Source of the DNA: an uncultured Alistipes sp.
GTDB taxonomy: Bacteria > Bacteroidota > Bacteroidia > Bacteroidales > Rikenellaceae
Length of the DNA stretch: 12,877 bases
Assembly: GCA_900769445.1 (NCBI GenBank)
Contig: CAAGGR010000033.1
Span: forward strand, 1-12,877
Reading direction: 5' to 3'
Shown: positions 1 to 7,960 of the stretch, in pieces
How the letters are laid out: every line of letters starts with the position of its first letter
Position numbering within the stretch: position 1 is the stretch's first letter
The notes under the pieces: model-generated
Seen by the model: only the letters and a program-made list of their open reading frames with translations
The model's database searches: none
What the model was told of the DNA's origin: nothing
Position numbers and translations under genes: made by a program

Positions 1-3
1 CAG

Positions 4-105
4 AAGGGGTCAGGCTTGGCCTCGATAAAGAAATTGCCCCAGATGGGACATACTTGGCGTATTTCCCATTTGGGGCAATGATTGAGAGGTCGAGAATGAC
101 CCCTT
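4..105. repeat. Long imperfect palindrome (about 102 nt hairpin) downstream of the cysteine peptidase gene
   Basis: Three paired blocks nest around a central loop. The outer block is 4-12 with 97-105, nine perfect pairs. The middle block is 15-23 with 86-94, nine pairs of which two are G-T. The inner block is 33-48 with 64-79, sixteen pairs with one G-T. A further four pairs (50-53 with 59-62) close a five-base loop at 54-58. Unpaired stretches are 13-14/95-96, 24-32/80-85 and 49/63. It begins 12 bases past the stop of the peptidase gene. It could act as a transcript end, but no T-run follows on either strand within view. A palindromic interspersed element (REP or MITE-like) or a structured RNA is equally possible. 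The structure is directly seen; its role is inference. Confidence 0.8.
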
Positions 106-116
106 ATCACAAGAAA

Positions 117-1340
117 TTATAGGTTAAGCTTCTCACGAATAGCCGCTGGAATCGCATCCTTGTGAACAATGATATTCATAGTCTTATAGCGAACGAATGC
201 CTTTGAAGCATACCAGATACCCTTGTAAGTACCTGCTGCACCCCATGAGTTCTTAACCATATAGTACTCTGTACCCTTCTGATCCTTGGCGATACCGTAG
301 ATCTGCATACCGTGGTCATCGGTAGTCTCGCGGTTGTCGTAAGCAAGCTGACGCTCCTCCTGTGATACCCACTTCTGCGCAACAGCCATAGGCTTGCTCT
401 TACGCTCTGCCTCAGTCATCTTAAGCCACTTAGCCATATCTGAGCCATCGAGTTCTGCTGATGCCTTATCTACATCTGGAAGGATTGCTGTACCCTCGCG
501 TGTGAAGCCATCCTCGCTAACATCGCTACCCCATGCAATAGTATAACCATTCATAATAGCGTAGTCGAAGACCTCCATAAGCTCGTCGATAGGGAGGTTG
601 TATGACTGCGCCCAACGCCAGTTGTCTGGAATCTCAAGAGCGAATGATGTGTAGAATGGGTGGTGAGTGTAAGACGTCAATGAGATATAGTCGTCAGCAT
701 TCAAGCCCAAAGAGTCGTAGAATGACTTTGGAGTGTACTCCACGCCCTCGTATGTGAAGGTCTCAGGACGTACACCGAGATAGATATCGTGGATAGCCTC
801 GATAGCCTTCTTCCACAACATCTCGCCATCAGGGCTTACCTGCAAGCTACGAAGCTTACCCTTAGCGATAGCAGCAACAACAGCGTCGCTAACAGCTGAA
901 AGCTCGTTGTGGTTGCTAAGCTCCATGCCGTACATCACGCCTGGGCGCATCTCAGCCTCTGGAACAAGACCGAAAGCCTCCATACCATAGATTACATCGT
1001 AGAATGAGCCACCCTGAGCAAACGATACATCGCCGTGTGTGCGGACAGCCTTGTCTGCACGATCAAGGTAGGTGTTGTGTACAAGGAACATCTCAGAGAA
1101 GTCGTACTCGCCCTTGCCCATACGCAAAAGCTCCGACTCGATAAATGCCAATGATGAGTAGCACCAGCAGGTACCTGCTCTATTCTGATTCTTAATGCTT
1201 GTAATAGGGTTCTCCTTTACTACGGTAAACTGGATACCCTCTGGCTGCTCAGCGCCCTTCTTAGGCTTAGCCTCAACACCGCCTGCCATAGCAACTGTAG
1301 CCATCATAAGACCAAGTGCCAAAACAAAGATTTTCTTCAT
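117..1340 (-). CDS. Exported C1B-type papain-fold cysteine peptidase (aminopeptidase C / bleomycin hydrolase-like)
   Basis: The 407-residue product begins with a clear signal peptide (basic MKK, hydrophobic stretch, likely cleavage after AMA near residue 19), so it should work in the periplasm or outside the cell, unlike the cytoplasmic PepC of Firmicutes. The papain-fold catalytic set is visible: Gln52 and Cys58 in NQNRAGTCWC, His343 in DDHGMQ, and Asn364 in KNSWG. The order and the roughly 285-residue gap between Cys and His fit the C1B group (Peptidase_C1-like), where Cys and His lie far apart, though the protein is somewhat shorter than the usual 440-450 residues. A second Cys (Cys60) sits two residues from the nucleophile. 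The start codon is the ATG at 1338-1340, directly before the signal peptide. It lies 32 bases after topA, so it may be read through from topA or use a promoter that I could not identify. Exact substrate is unknown; general peptide scavenging is the likely role. Confidence 0.9.
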   Translation of the reverse strand: MKKIFVLALGLMMATVAMAGGVEAKPKKGAEQPEGIQFTVVKENPITSIKNQNRAGTCWCYSSLAFIESELLRMGKGEYDFSEMFLVHNTYLDRADKAVRTHGDVSFAQGGSFYDVIYGMEAFGLVPEAEMRPGVMYGMELSNHNELSAVSDAVVAAIAKGKLRSLQVSPDGEMLWKKAIEAIHDIYLGVRPETFTYEGVEYTPKSFYDSLGLNADDYISLTSYTHHPFYTSFALEIPDNWRWAQSYNLPIDELMEVFDYAIMNGYTIAWGSDVSEDGFTREGTAILPDVDKASAELDGSDMAKWLKMTEAERKSKPMAVAQKWVSQEERQLAYDNRETTDDHGMQIYGIAKDQKGTEYYMVKNSWGAAGTYKGIWYASKAFVRYKTMNIIVHKDAIPAAIREKLNL

Positions 1341-1372
1341 AGTTTGATAGTTTTAGATTGATATTTAATTAT

Positions 1373-3676
1373 TTACTTCTTGCTCTTAGCGATGATACGC
1401 TGACACTCGGTATATGTTAGCGTCTCTATTTTTGCACCCTTAGGCAAGCGGTAGTTCTTACCATTATGGGCGATATATGGTCCATAGACACCACTCTTAA
1501 TGACCATATTGGCATCCTCAGCAAAGGTACGTAGTGGCTCTGCCTGGGCGCGCTGCTTGGCAACATTCTCCTTGAGCAGCTCCTCGGCACGCTCACGAGT
1601 GATGGTATATGGGTCATCGCTCTTAGATAGCGATGCAAAGGTCTTACCGTGGCGGACATATGGGCCGAACTTACCAACACCGACCATCAAGTCCTCGCCA
1701 TCCAAATCGCCAAGATTACGTGGTAGAGCGAACAACTCCAACGCCTCCTCGAGGGTGATAGACTCAATGAGCTGACCCTTCTTCAACGAGGCAAACTGAC
1801 CCTTAACACCATCGGCACCCTCAAGCTCAACCATAGGACCATAACGACCAATGCGAGCCTTAACAGTAAGCCCCGTCTTAGGGTCGATACCCAAGACGCG
1901 GGTAGGCTGTGTATTGCGGTCGTTCTGCGTACCAATAGCCACATTCACAAGGTTATGGAATGGGTCGTAGAAGCCACGAATCATATCTGTCCATGTAATC
2001 TCGCCCTCGGCAACGCGGTCAAACTCCTTCTCCACGTTTGCGGTGAAGTGATAATCCATAATAGATGAGAACTGAGTCTCGAGGTAGTCATTAACTACCA
2101 TACCTATATCGGTTGGGGCAAGACGATTCTTCTCCTTACCATAGCTCTCGGTAACGAGCTTATCGGTAATCTTATCCGATGCAAGGGTAAGCTGCAAAAT
2201 CTGACGCTTCTGTCCATCCTTGCTCTGCTTAACAACATAACCACGGTTGATGATGGTGGTTATCGTTGGCGCATAGGTAGATGGGCGGCCGATGCCAAGC
2301 TCCTCGAGGCGCTTTACGAGCGTAGCCTCGTTATAACGTGATGGAGCAACACTATAGCGCTCTGCAGCGGTCATAGTAGAGTACTGAACACTATCGCCAA
2401 CACTCATCTTTGGCAGGATGCCACCCTCACCCTCCTGCTGAGCATCGTCGTCGACACTCTCAGAGTAAAGGCGCATAAAGCCATCAAAGCGAACAACCTC
2501 ACCCTGAGCCACAAACTGCTCCTTACAGTGCTTAAGGTCGATAACAACCTGCGTTCTATCCAACTCCGCAGGCACCATCTGCGATGCCACGGTACGCTTC
2601 CAGATAAGGTCATAGAGACGCTTCTCGTTGGCAGTGCCATCAATCTCATGGCGCTCGATGTATGATGGGCGGATAGCCTCGTGAGCCTCCTGCGCACCCT
2701 TAGTCTTAGTCTTGAAGTTGTGCGGATAGGAGTACTTAGCTCCGAAGAGACGTGTAATCTCATTTTTGCACTGCGTAATAGCCATCTGCGAGAGATTCAC
2801 AGAGTCGGTACGCATATAGGTAATAAGACCCTGCTCATAGAGCTTCTGGGCTACAGACATGGTCTGCGAGACGCTCATACCGAGCTTACGGCTTGCCTCC
2901 TGCTGGAGCGTAGAGGTTGTAAATGGAGGTGCTGCATAGCGCTGCACAGGCTTCTCCTCAGCCTTAGAGACAGAGAACTGCTCGCCAATACAGCTATGTA
3001 GGAACTGCTCCGCCTCGGCACGTGTAGCGAAGGGCTGCGAGAGCGTAGCCTTAAATAACGACTTGGTAGCGTCGCCCGAGAGGTAGAACTGTCCTACGAC
3101 ACGGAACTGAGCCACCGATTTGTGGTTGATAATCTCGCGCTCACGCTCAACGATAAGGCGGACAGCAACACTCTGCACACGTCCTGCTGAGAGTGCTGGG
3201 CGCACCTTCTTCCACAGAATTGGAGATAGCTCGAAACCTACCAAACGATCCAACACACGACGCGCCTGCTGGGCATTGACCAAGTTAAGGTCGATGGTAC
3301 GAGGATTCTCGATAGCCTCCAAGATAGCGCGCTGGGTAATCTCATGGAATACAATACGCTTAGTCTGCTGGATAGGCAAATCGAGTACCTTTGCCAAGTG
3401 CCAAGCGATAGCCTCTCCCTCACGGTCCTCATCGGATGCCAACCACACGGTCTTTGCCGAGCGCGAGAGACGTGCCAACTCCTCTACTACCTTACGCTTA
3501 TCGTCTGGAATCTCATATATAGGCTCAAACTCATTATCTATATTGACACCGAGTCCCTTCTTTGCTAAGTCGCGGATATGTCCGAAACTCGACTTAACCA
3601 TAAAATCCTTCCCGAGAAATCTCTCGATAGTCTTCGCCTTAGCAGGGGACTCTACAATAACCAAATTCTCTTGCAT
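1373..3676 (-). CDS. topA: DNA topoisomerase I (type IA), Bacteroidetes form without zinc ribbons
   Basis: Type IA topoisomerase that relaxes negative supercoils by cutting one strand through a tyrosine. From the chosen start the protein is 767 residues. The Toprim domain (about 1-115) shows VESPAKAKTIE with Glu9 and the acidic SDEDREGEA motif (Asp82, Asp84, Glu86). The core has PALSAGRVQSVAVRLI near 160, the active-site Tyr287 in QGLITYMRTDS, EAHEAIRPS near 330 and GIGRPSTYAPTI near 461. The C-terminus has three topoisomerase C-terminal repeats centred on GRYGP (about 610), GKFGPYV (about 668) and GVYGPYI (about 729), and lacks the Cys4 zinc ribbons of the E. coli enzyme. The frame is open 18 codons further up to 3730, but family members begin at MQENLVIVESPAKA, so the ATG at 3674-3676 is preferred. 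The gene starts 57 bases after the DUF4270 gene. Confidence 0.96.
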   Translation of the reverse strand: MQENLVIVESPAKAKTIERFLGKDFMVKSSFGHIRDLAKKGLGVNIDNEFEPIYEIPDDKRKVVEELARLSRSAKTVWLASDEDREGEAIAWHLAKVLDLPIQQTKRIVFHEITQRAILEAIENPRTIDLNLVNAQQARRVLDRLVGFELSPILWKKVRPALSAGRVQSVAVRLIVEREREIINHKSVAQFRVVGQFYLSGDATKSLFKATLSQPFATRAEAEQFLHSCIGEQFSVSKAEEKPVQRYAAPPFTTSTLQQEASRKLGMSVSQTMSVAQKLYEQGLITYMRTDSVNLSQMAITQCKNEITRLFGAKYSYPHNFKTKTKGAQEAHEAIRPSYIERHEIDGTANEKRLYDLIWKRTVASQMVPAELDRTQVVIDLKHCKEQFVAQGEVVRFDGFMRLYSESVDDDAQQEGEGGILPKMSVGDSVQYSTMTAAERYSVAPSRYNEATLVKRLEELGIGRPSTYAPTITTIINRGYVVKQSKDGQKRQILQLTLASDKITDKLVTESYGKEKNRLAPTDIGMVVNDYLETQFSSIMDYHFTANVEKEFDRVAEGEITWTDMIRGFYDPFHNLVNVAIGTQNDRNTQPTRVLGIDPKTGLTVKARIGRYGPMVELEGADGVKGQFASLKKGQLIESITLEEALELFALPRNLGDLDGEDLMVGVGKFGPYVRHGKTFASLSKSDDPYTITRERAEELLKENVAKQRAQAEPLRTFAEDANMVIKSGVYGPYIAHNGKNYRLPKGAKIETLTYTECQRIIAKSKK

Positions 3677-3733
3677 CACACAATTATTTCTTAACACCCT
3701 CTCAATACTCTGACTAAGAGAGCTATACATCCA

Positions 3734-5335
3734 TTACTTCAAAATAGTGTAGGTAAGCTCCAACTTCACAGGAGCCTCACCACCCTCGCCATACACCACC
3801 TGACGCTGCATACCATACATCGACGAGGCATCAGGAGCGATATAGATACGACGATAGTTTACATAGTCGCCACTGGTCTCTGCACTATCGCCCACAGCGA
3901 ACTTCTCAAACTCCACCTTGCCATTCTCATCTACATTCGTAGCTGCAGCAAGCATAAGCGACTGTATCGCTGTAGAGATATCCATCTGGTAGCAAGCAAG
4001 CGACCTATTTAGATAGCCGTCGTAGCTTAGCAATATGTCGCCCTCTGCCGAATAGTTGTAGTCCGAGATGGCAATACGCTTATTATAGTCGACGTACATA
4101 CCCATACGCAACATAGCATTGTTCATCACAGGCGTCATAACCACTGGGTCGACAAGGTTATAGTCGTAGTTCGAGCCATCGAGATAGATGGAGAACATCG
4201 CCTGATTGATAGATACCGTAGCATCGTCGCCAGCATCACGAACCATGTCGGCAAGCGACTGGATAAACTCATCGGTAAAGCGTAGCTCTGTAACAACACC
4301 TCCCAGCGCCTCAACATAGCATACATCACAAACATCAGCCTCAAGGTCGATAGCGGTCTGAGTGTAGTCGTGCTGGATGCTATTTACCGAGACATTACCC
4401 GCAGCGACATCGGTATACTCTTCAGGATTGAGATACATGTTGTAAATCATGTAGGTCGTATCTCTGATAATCGCAGGGTCAACCTCATAGCGGCTACGCG
4501 AGAAGAGTACCATCGCAGTATTCGACAACTGGGTAGCAAACATCACATCGGTAGTCTCCTCTGCAGGAGCGATATAGAGACCCTTGAACTCCTCCACGAA
4601 CTTTAGCTCATTGCCATTGACATAGAGGCTATCACGGTCACGAGCAAGGCTATCCAAAGGCAAATCTTTGGTAAGCATCAGACGCTTAATATAGTCCCCA
4701 GCATACTCAGTAGGCTCAAGCAAAACATTGGTATTCTGTGGTTTCTCGATATCACCAACATAGGCACCACGCTCCTGGTTTGGGAACTCAAAGGTAAATA
4801 TCGGCTCCTTAGAGATATACTCCGCAGGGTCGAAATTAGTGTAGAAGATTGTATCCTCCGACAATTTAAGGTAGTCGTTCGACGTAATCTCGAAGACCTC
4901 AAAGCGATGCTTTTTAGTGGTATCGCCATGGAAATCAGTAATATAGAACGAGAGTATCATCGAGTCGAAGATAGGACGATAACCCCAGCCACGCTCCTCA
5001 GGAAGGGTCAAACTAAAGACCATTTGCGACATAAAGCCCGCTGTGCGCTTACCGAAGGTTGGATCTACCTCGCAGCCAAAGAAGCCAATGCCTATATTCG
5101 ACGAACGCAACGAATCGCTCTGGTAGAGGCGCGTTGTTGCCAACTTACACTCCACACTCTCACCCAGCTCTACATACTCACCCAGAGCGTAGACTCTGCG
5201 CCTAAGTTCCATTTTCTGGTTCGAAGGTACAAACTCCTCACCCATAGTATAGTCCACATCCGTAGTACACGACACAACCATCATGATTGCACCGAGCAAC
5301 AACGCAACGTTAAATAGACTCTTACAACTCGTCAT
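3734..5335 (-). CDS. DUF4270-family lipoprotein, function unknown
   Basis: The 533-residue product begins MTSCKSLFNVALL and has a hydrophobic stretch ending in VVSC at Cys23, a lipoprotein signal with the lipobox ending at that Cys, so it is expected to be lipid-anchored in the envelope (inner or outer membrane not resolved; the CTTDVD sequence after the anchor is not a clear surface-export signal). The rest is rich in predicted beta-type, Tyr/Asp/Thr segments with no catalytic motif I recognise. The overall pattern (GIGFFG near the N-terminus, repeated YxxxYxxPEEYT-like strands, C-terminal ELTYTILK) matches my memory of DUF4270 proteins of Bacteroidetes, for which no function is known to me. 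The longest open frame runs 45 codons further to 5470, but those codons are inside the upstream gene and precede no signal peptide; the ATG at 5333-5335 makes the lipoprotein signal N-terminal. This start overlaps the preceding gene by 14 bases, which suggests translational coupling. Confidence 0.8.
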   Translation of the reverse strand: MTSCKSLFNVALLLGAIMMVVSCTTDVDYTMGEEFVPSNQKMELRRRVYALGEYVELGESVECKLATTRLYQSDSLRSSNIGIGFFGCEVDPTFGKRTAGFMSQMVFSLTLPEERGWGYRPIFDSMILSFYITDFHGDTTKKHRFEVFEITSNDYLKLSEDTIFYTNFDPAEYISKEPIFTFEFPNQERGAYVGDIEKPQNTNVLLEPTEYAGDYIKRLMLTKDLPLDSLARDRDSLYVNGNELKFVEEFKGLYIAPAEETTDVMFATQLSNTAMVLFSRSRYEVDPAIIRDTTYMIYNMYLNPEEYTDVAAGNVSVNSIQHDYTQTAIDLEADVCDVCYVEALGGVVTELRFTDEFIQSLADMVRDAGDDATVSINQAMFSIYLDGSNYDYNLVDPVVMTPVMNNAMLRMGMYVDYNKRIAISDYNYSAEGDILLSYDGYLNRSLACYQMDISTAIQSLMLAAATNVDENGKVEFEKFAVGDSAETSGDYVNYRRIYIAPDASSMYGMQRQVVYGEGGEAPVKLELTYTILK

Positions 5336-6128
5336 AGAATTTTTTATAGTTATCGAAGAACTCACCCTCCTCGCACTCCTGATACTCCAACACCTTCTTA
5401 CCACGGCTCTTAGCATACTCCAATACCGCAGCATCAGCATTTGGAGAGGTAACAACAATACCGTCGGCATAATCTATAACGAAGCGGTATAGGTTTTCGT
5501 ATGATGGATTCTCCAAAATCTTCATATTACTATCCATGATACCCTCGCCCTCGAGTTTATGCTTTAGCTCGGCACACAACTCGCCTTCGAACTTATCATC
5601 CGAGAGGGACAAAACAATCTTCACATCGCGGAAGAGTGGGTCATCGTAAAAGACCTTCTTAAGGTACATAGGCGCAATTGCCGAGAACCAACCGTGGCAG
5701 TGTACGATGGTTGGCTGCCAGCGCAACTTCTTCACGGTCTCCAACATACCGCGAGCAAAGAAGATAGCTCTATCGTCGTTATCCTCAAATAGTCGACCCT
5801 CCTCGTCGCGCAACACAGCACGTCGTGCGAAGTAGTCATCATTATCGATAAAGTAGATCTGCATACGCGCTGCAGGGATAGTAGCTACCTTGATTATTAG
5901 CTGGTGGTCGTTATCGTTGATAATGATATTCATACCCGAGAGGCGGATGACCTCGTGGAGCTGATTTCTACGCTCGTTGATACAGCCATAACGAGGCATA
6001 AAGGTACGCACCTCTATACCACGCTCCTGCATCTGACGTGCCATATCGAGACTTAACTTTCCAAAAGGCGTCTCTGGAAGATATGGAGATATCTCCGAGC
6101 AGATGTATAATATCTTATTGGCGTTCAT
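5322..6128 (-). CDS. Glycogen/starch synthase-like protein, N-terminal GT5 domain only
   Basis: The 268-residue protein opens with KILYICSEISPYLPET and keeps the layout of the N-terminal Rossmann domain of GT5 glycogen synthases: MPRYG near 45-48, YFIDNDDYF at 92-100, and VHCHGWFSA at 142-150. The protein then stops, so the whole C-terminal nucleotide-sugar domain with its E-x7-E motif is missing (full enzymes are about 450-550 residues). The ADP-glucose loop KxGGL of true synthases is replaced by FGKLS at 22-26, and the HDW motif reads HGW. Proteins of this short form are widespread in Bacteroidetes and are often labelled glycogen synthase; the sequence gives no support for synthase activity on its own. 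It may bind a sugar or act with a partner. It follows queA by 17 bases and overlaps the DUF4270 lipoprotein start. The ATG at 6126-6128 fits the usual N-terminus. Confidence 0.82.
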   Translation of the reverse strand: MNANKILYICSEISPYLPETPFGKLSLDMARQMQERGIEVRTFMPRYGCINERRNQLHEVIRLSGMNIIINDNDHQLIIKVATIPAARMQIYFIDNDDYFARRAVLRDEEGRLFEDNDDRAIFFARGMLETVKKLRWQPTIVHCHGWFSAIAPMYLKKVFYDDPLFRDVKIVLSLSDDKFEGELCAELKHKLEGEGIMDSNMKILENPSYENLYRFVIDYADGIVVTSPNADAAVLEYAKSRGKKVLEYQECEEGEFFDNYKKFYDEL

Positions 6129-6145
6129 AATAATAGCTCTTTAAA

Positions 6146-7195
6146 TTACAGAATTAACATCGCATCGCCATAAGTACCAAACCTATAGCCCTCCTTAACA
6201 GCCAAGTCGTAAGCCTCCATCACGAAGTCGTAACCTCCGAACGCGGCAACCATCATCAGCTGTGTAGAGTATGGCAGGTGGAAGTTTGAAACAAAGGCAT
6301 CGGCAGCGCTGAAGGTGTATGGTGGGAAGATGAACTTATTTGTCCAACCCTCCATAGGCTTAAGCATACCACCCACAGATACTGCGGTCTCCATAGCGCG
6401 CATAACGGTAGTACCGATAGCCACAATCTTACGTCCTGCGCTACGAGCTGCGTTGACAGCTGAGGCACACTCCTCAGTAACGAAGAACTGCTCAGAGTCC
6501 ATCTTATGCTTCGAGAGGTCCTCAACATCTACTGTGCGGAAGTTGCCAAGACCAACGTGCAGAGTTAGGAATGCCTTATCGATACCCTTAATCTCCATAC
6601 GCTTCATAAGGTGCTTCGAGAAGTGCAAGCCCGCTGTTGGCGCTGCCACAGCACCCTCCTTCTCGGCATAGATAGTCTGGTACCACTCGGCATCCTCTGG
6701 CTCAACCGTCTCACGCACCCAACGTGGAAGTGGGGTCTCGCCAAGATTGTATAGAGCCTCCTTGAACTCCTCGTAAGAGCCATCGAACAAGAAGCGAAGG
6801 GTACGACCACGCGAAGTGGTGTTGTCGATAACCTCAGCACCCATAAGCTCATCGTTGCCGAAGTAGAGCTTGTTGCCAATACGAATCTTACGTGCTGGGT
6901 CTACCAACACGTCCCAAAGGCGTAGCTCACGGTTAAGCTCGCGGAGAAGGAAGATCTCGATATCGGCACCTGTCTTCTCCTTGCAGCCCTGAAGACGTGC
7001 TGGAAAGACCTTGGTGTTGTTAAAGACAAACATATCCTTCTCGTTGAAGTACTCTATAATATCTTTGAAAGTGCGGTGCTCAATCTCGCCTGTTGAGCGA
7101 TGTAGCACCATAAGACGAGCATCATCACGATTTACGGTAGGATACTTAGCAATCATATCCTCCTTTAGCTCATAGCCATACTGCGATAACTTCAT
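6146..7195 (-). CDS. queA: S-adenosylmethionine:tRNA ribosyltransferase-isomerase (queuosine synthesis)
   Basis: QueA transfers and isomerises the ribosyl part of S-adenosylmethionine onto 7-aminomethyl-7-deazaguanine at wobble position 34 of GUN tRNAs, giving epoxyqueuosine. The 349-residue length is typical. Family motifs are in order: KYPTVNRDDARLMVLHR (17-33), FVFNNTKVFPARL (56-68), the highly conserved AVAAPTAGLHF (182-192) and LHVGLGNFRTV (212-222). The C-terminal HLPYSTQLMMVAAFGG block is also characteristic. The start is the ATG at 7193-7195, giving MKLSQYGYEL. It lies 49 bases after truB and 17 bases before the GT5-like gene, so it is probably the first gene of the second half of a long transcript or has its own promoter in the gap. 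Closeness to truB links two tRNA-modification steps. Confidence 0.97.
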   Translation of the reverse strand: MKLSQYGYELKEDMIAKYPTVNRDDARLMVLHRSTGEIEHRTFKDIIEYFNEKDMFVFNNTKVFPARLQGCKEKTGADIEIFLLRELNRELRLWDVLVDPARKIRIGNKLYFGNDELMGAEVIDNTTSRGRTLRFLFDGSYEEFKEALYNLGETPLPRWVRETVEPEDAEWYQTIYAEKEGAVAAPTAGLHFSKHLMKRMEIKGIDKAFLTLHVGLGNFRTVDVEDLSKHKMDSEQFFVTEECASAVNAARSAGRKIVAIGTTVMRAMETAVSVGGMLKPMEGWTNKFIFPPYTFSAADAFVSNFHLPYSTQLMMVAAFGGYDFVMEAYDLAVKEGYRFGTYGDAMLIL

Positions 7196-7244
7196 AGTTT
7201 TTCAAAAAAAACGTGTAACAATCGAATTATATACGCAAAAAACT
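7196..7244 (-). other. AT-rich gap between truB and queA with an eight-T tract
   Basis: This is the only gap above 20 bases between yfhO and the GT5-like gene. On the minus strand it holds a TATATAAT-like stretch and then a run of eight T (plus-strand A at 7204-7211) ending about 8 bases before the queA ATG. I see no GC-rich stem in front of the T-run, so a terminator is not supported, and no good TAnnTTTG box, so a promoter is not supported either. It may be a weak promoter or simply an AT-rich leader. Confidence 0.35.
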
Positions 7245-7958
7245 CTATTTTGTTTCACACTCGCGCAATTTTTCCATAAAATCGTCGAGCGTGTGAGCAT
7301 TCTCCACCAAGAAACCCCCACTGCGCGTACGACGCAACGAGCTTAGGTAGGCACCACTATTCAACACCTCGCCAATCTCGAATGCCAACGAGCGAATGTA
7401 GGTACCCTTGCTACACTCCACCCTGATTTTTATACGCTTCTGGTCGTACTCCATAAGCTCCATGGCGTAGATGTTAATCAACGCCTTCTTAAGCTCAATC
7501 TCCTCGCCAGCGCGAGCAAACTCGTAGGCACGAACACCCTGCACCTTCTTTGCTGAATACAACGGTGGCAGCTGTTCGCGCTCTCCCGTTAGCGACTGCA
7601 AAGCCTGCTCCACCATCTCGCGAGTGATATGCTCCGTAGGATAGGTGGCATCCACCTCATGCTCCATATCTCCCGATGGGGTTGTAGCACCAAGCTCCAA
7701 CTCTGCGATATACTCCTTAGTCTCAGCCTGCAACTTCTCCACCTGCTTGGTAGCACGACCTATGCAGACAAGCAAAATGCCCGTAGCCAAAGGGTCAAGC
7801 GTACCTGCATGACCAATCTTAATCTTTGGATGTCCACACTTGCGGAGCTGAAACTTTATCTTTCTAACTACATCTGCCGAAGTCCACTCGTAGGGCTTAT
7901 CTATAACCGCAACATAGCCCTCTGGAAAGTCGACACCCCTTAATGTAAATTCACTCAT
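7245..7958 (-). CDS. truB: tRNA pseudouridine(55) synthase
   Basis: TruB isomerises U55 in the T-loop of tRNAs to pseudouridine and also acts as a tRNA folding chaperone in the cytoplasm. The 237-residue protein has the catalytic Asp55 in KIGHAGTLDPLATGILLVC (47-65), the upstream loop IDKPYEWTSADVV (19-31), the KEYIAELELGATT strand, and the LPPLYSAKKVQGVRAYEFAR and CSKGTYIRSLA blocks typical of the family. In the KPxGxTS loop the usual Gly is Glu24, a mild variation. The frame is open 21 codons further up to 8021, inside uppP, but family members begin close to the GVDFPEG segment, so the ATG at 7956-7958 is preferred. That start lies 2 bases past the uppP stop, implying coupled translation in the same operon. 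Confidence 0.95.
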   Translation of the reverse strand: MSEFTLRGVDFPEGYVAVIDKPYEWTSADVVRKIKFQLRKCGHPKIKIGHAGTLDPLATGILLVCIGRATKQVEKLQAETKEYIAELELGATTPSGDMEHEVDATYPTEHITREMVEQALQSLTGEREQLPPLYSAKKVQGVRAYEFARAGEEIELKKALINIYAMELMEYDQKRIKIRVECSKGTYIRSLAFEIGEVLNSGAYLSSLRRTRSGGFLVENAHTLDDFMEKLRECETK

Positions 7959-7960
7959 AC

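Noticed and set aside
4..105. Rho-independent terminator of the peptidase operon
   Set aside because: There is no T-run after the stem on the minus strand (the sequence continues CTG), and the stem is much longer than a usual terminator. A role in ending transcripts is not excluded.
3677..3730. 18-codon upstream extension of TopA
   Set aside because: Family members begin at MQENLVIVESPAKA; the upstream codons lack conservation clues and occupy the whole gap after the DUF4270 gene.
3740..3746. TATTTTG, a possible -7 box for topA on the minus strand
   Set aside because: It is one base short of TAnnTTTG, lies in the DUF4270 coding end, and has no recognised -33 partner.
5336..5470. 45-codon upstream extension of the DUF4270 protein
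   Set aside because: It lies inside the GT5-like gene in another frame and would bury the lipoprotein signal.
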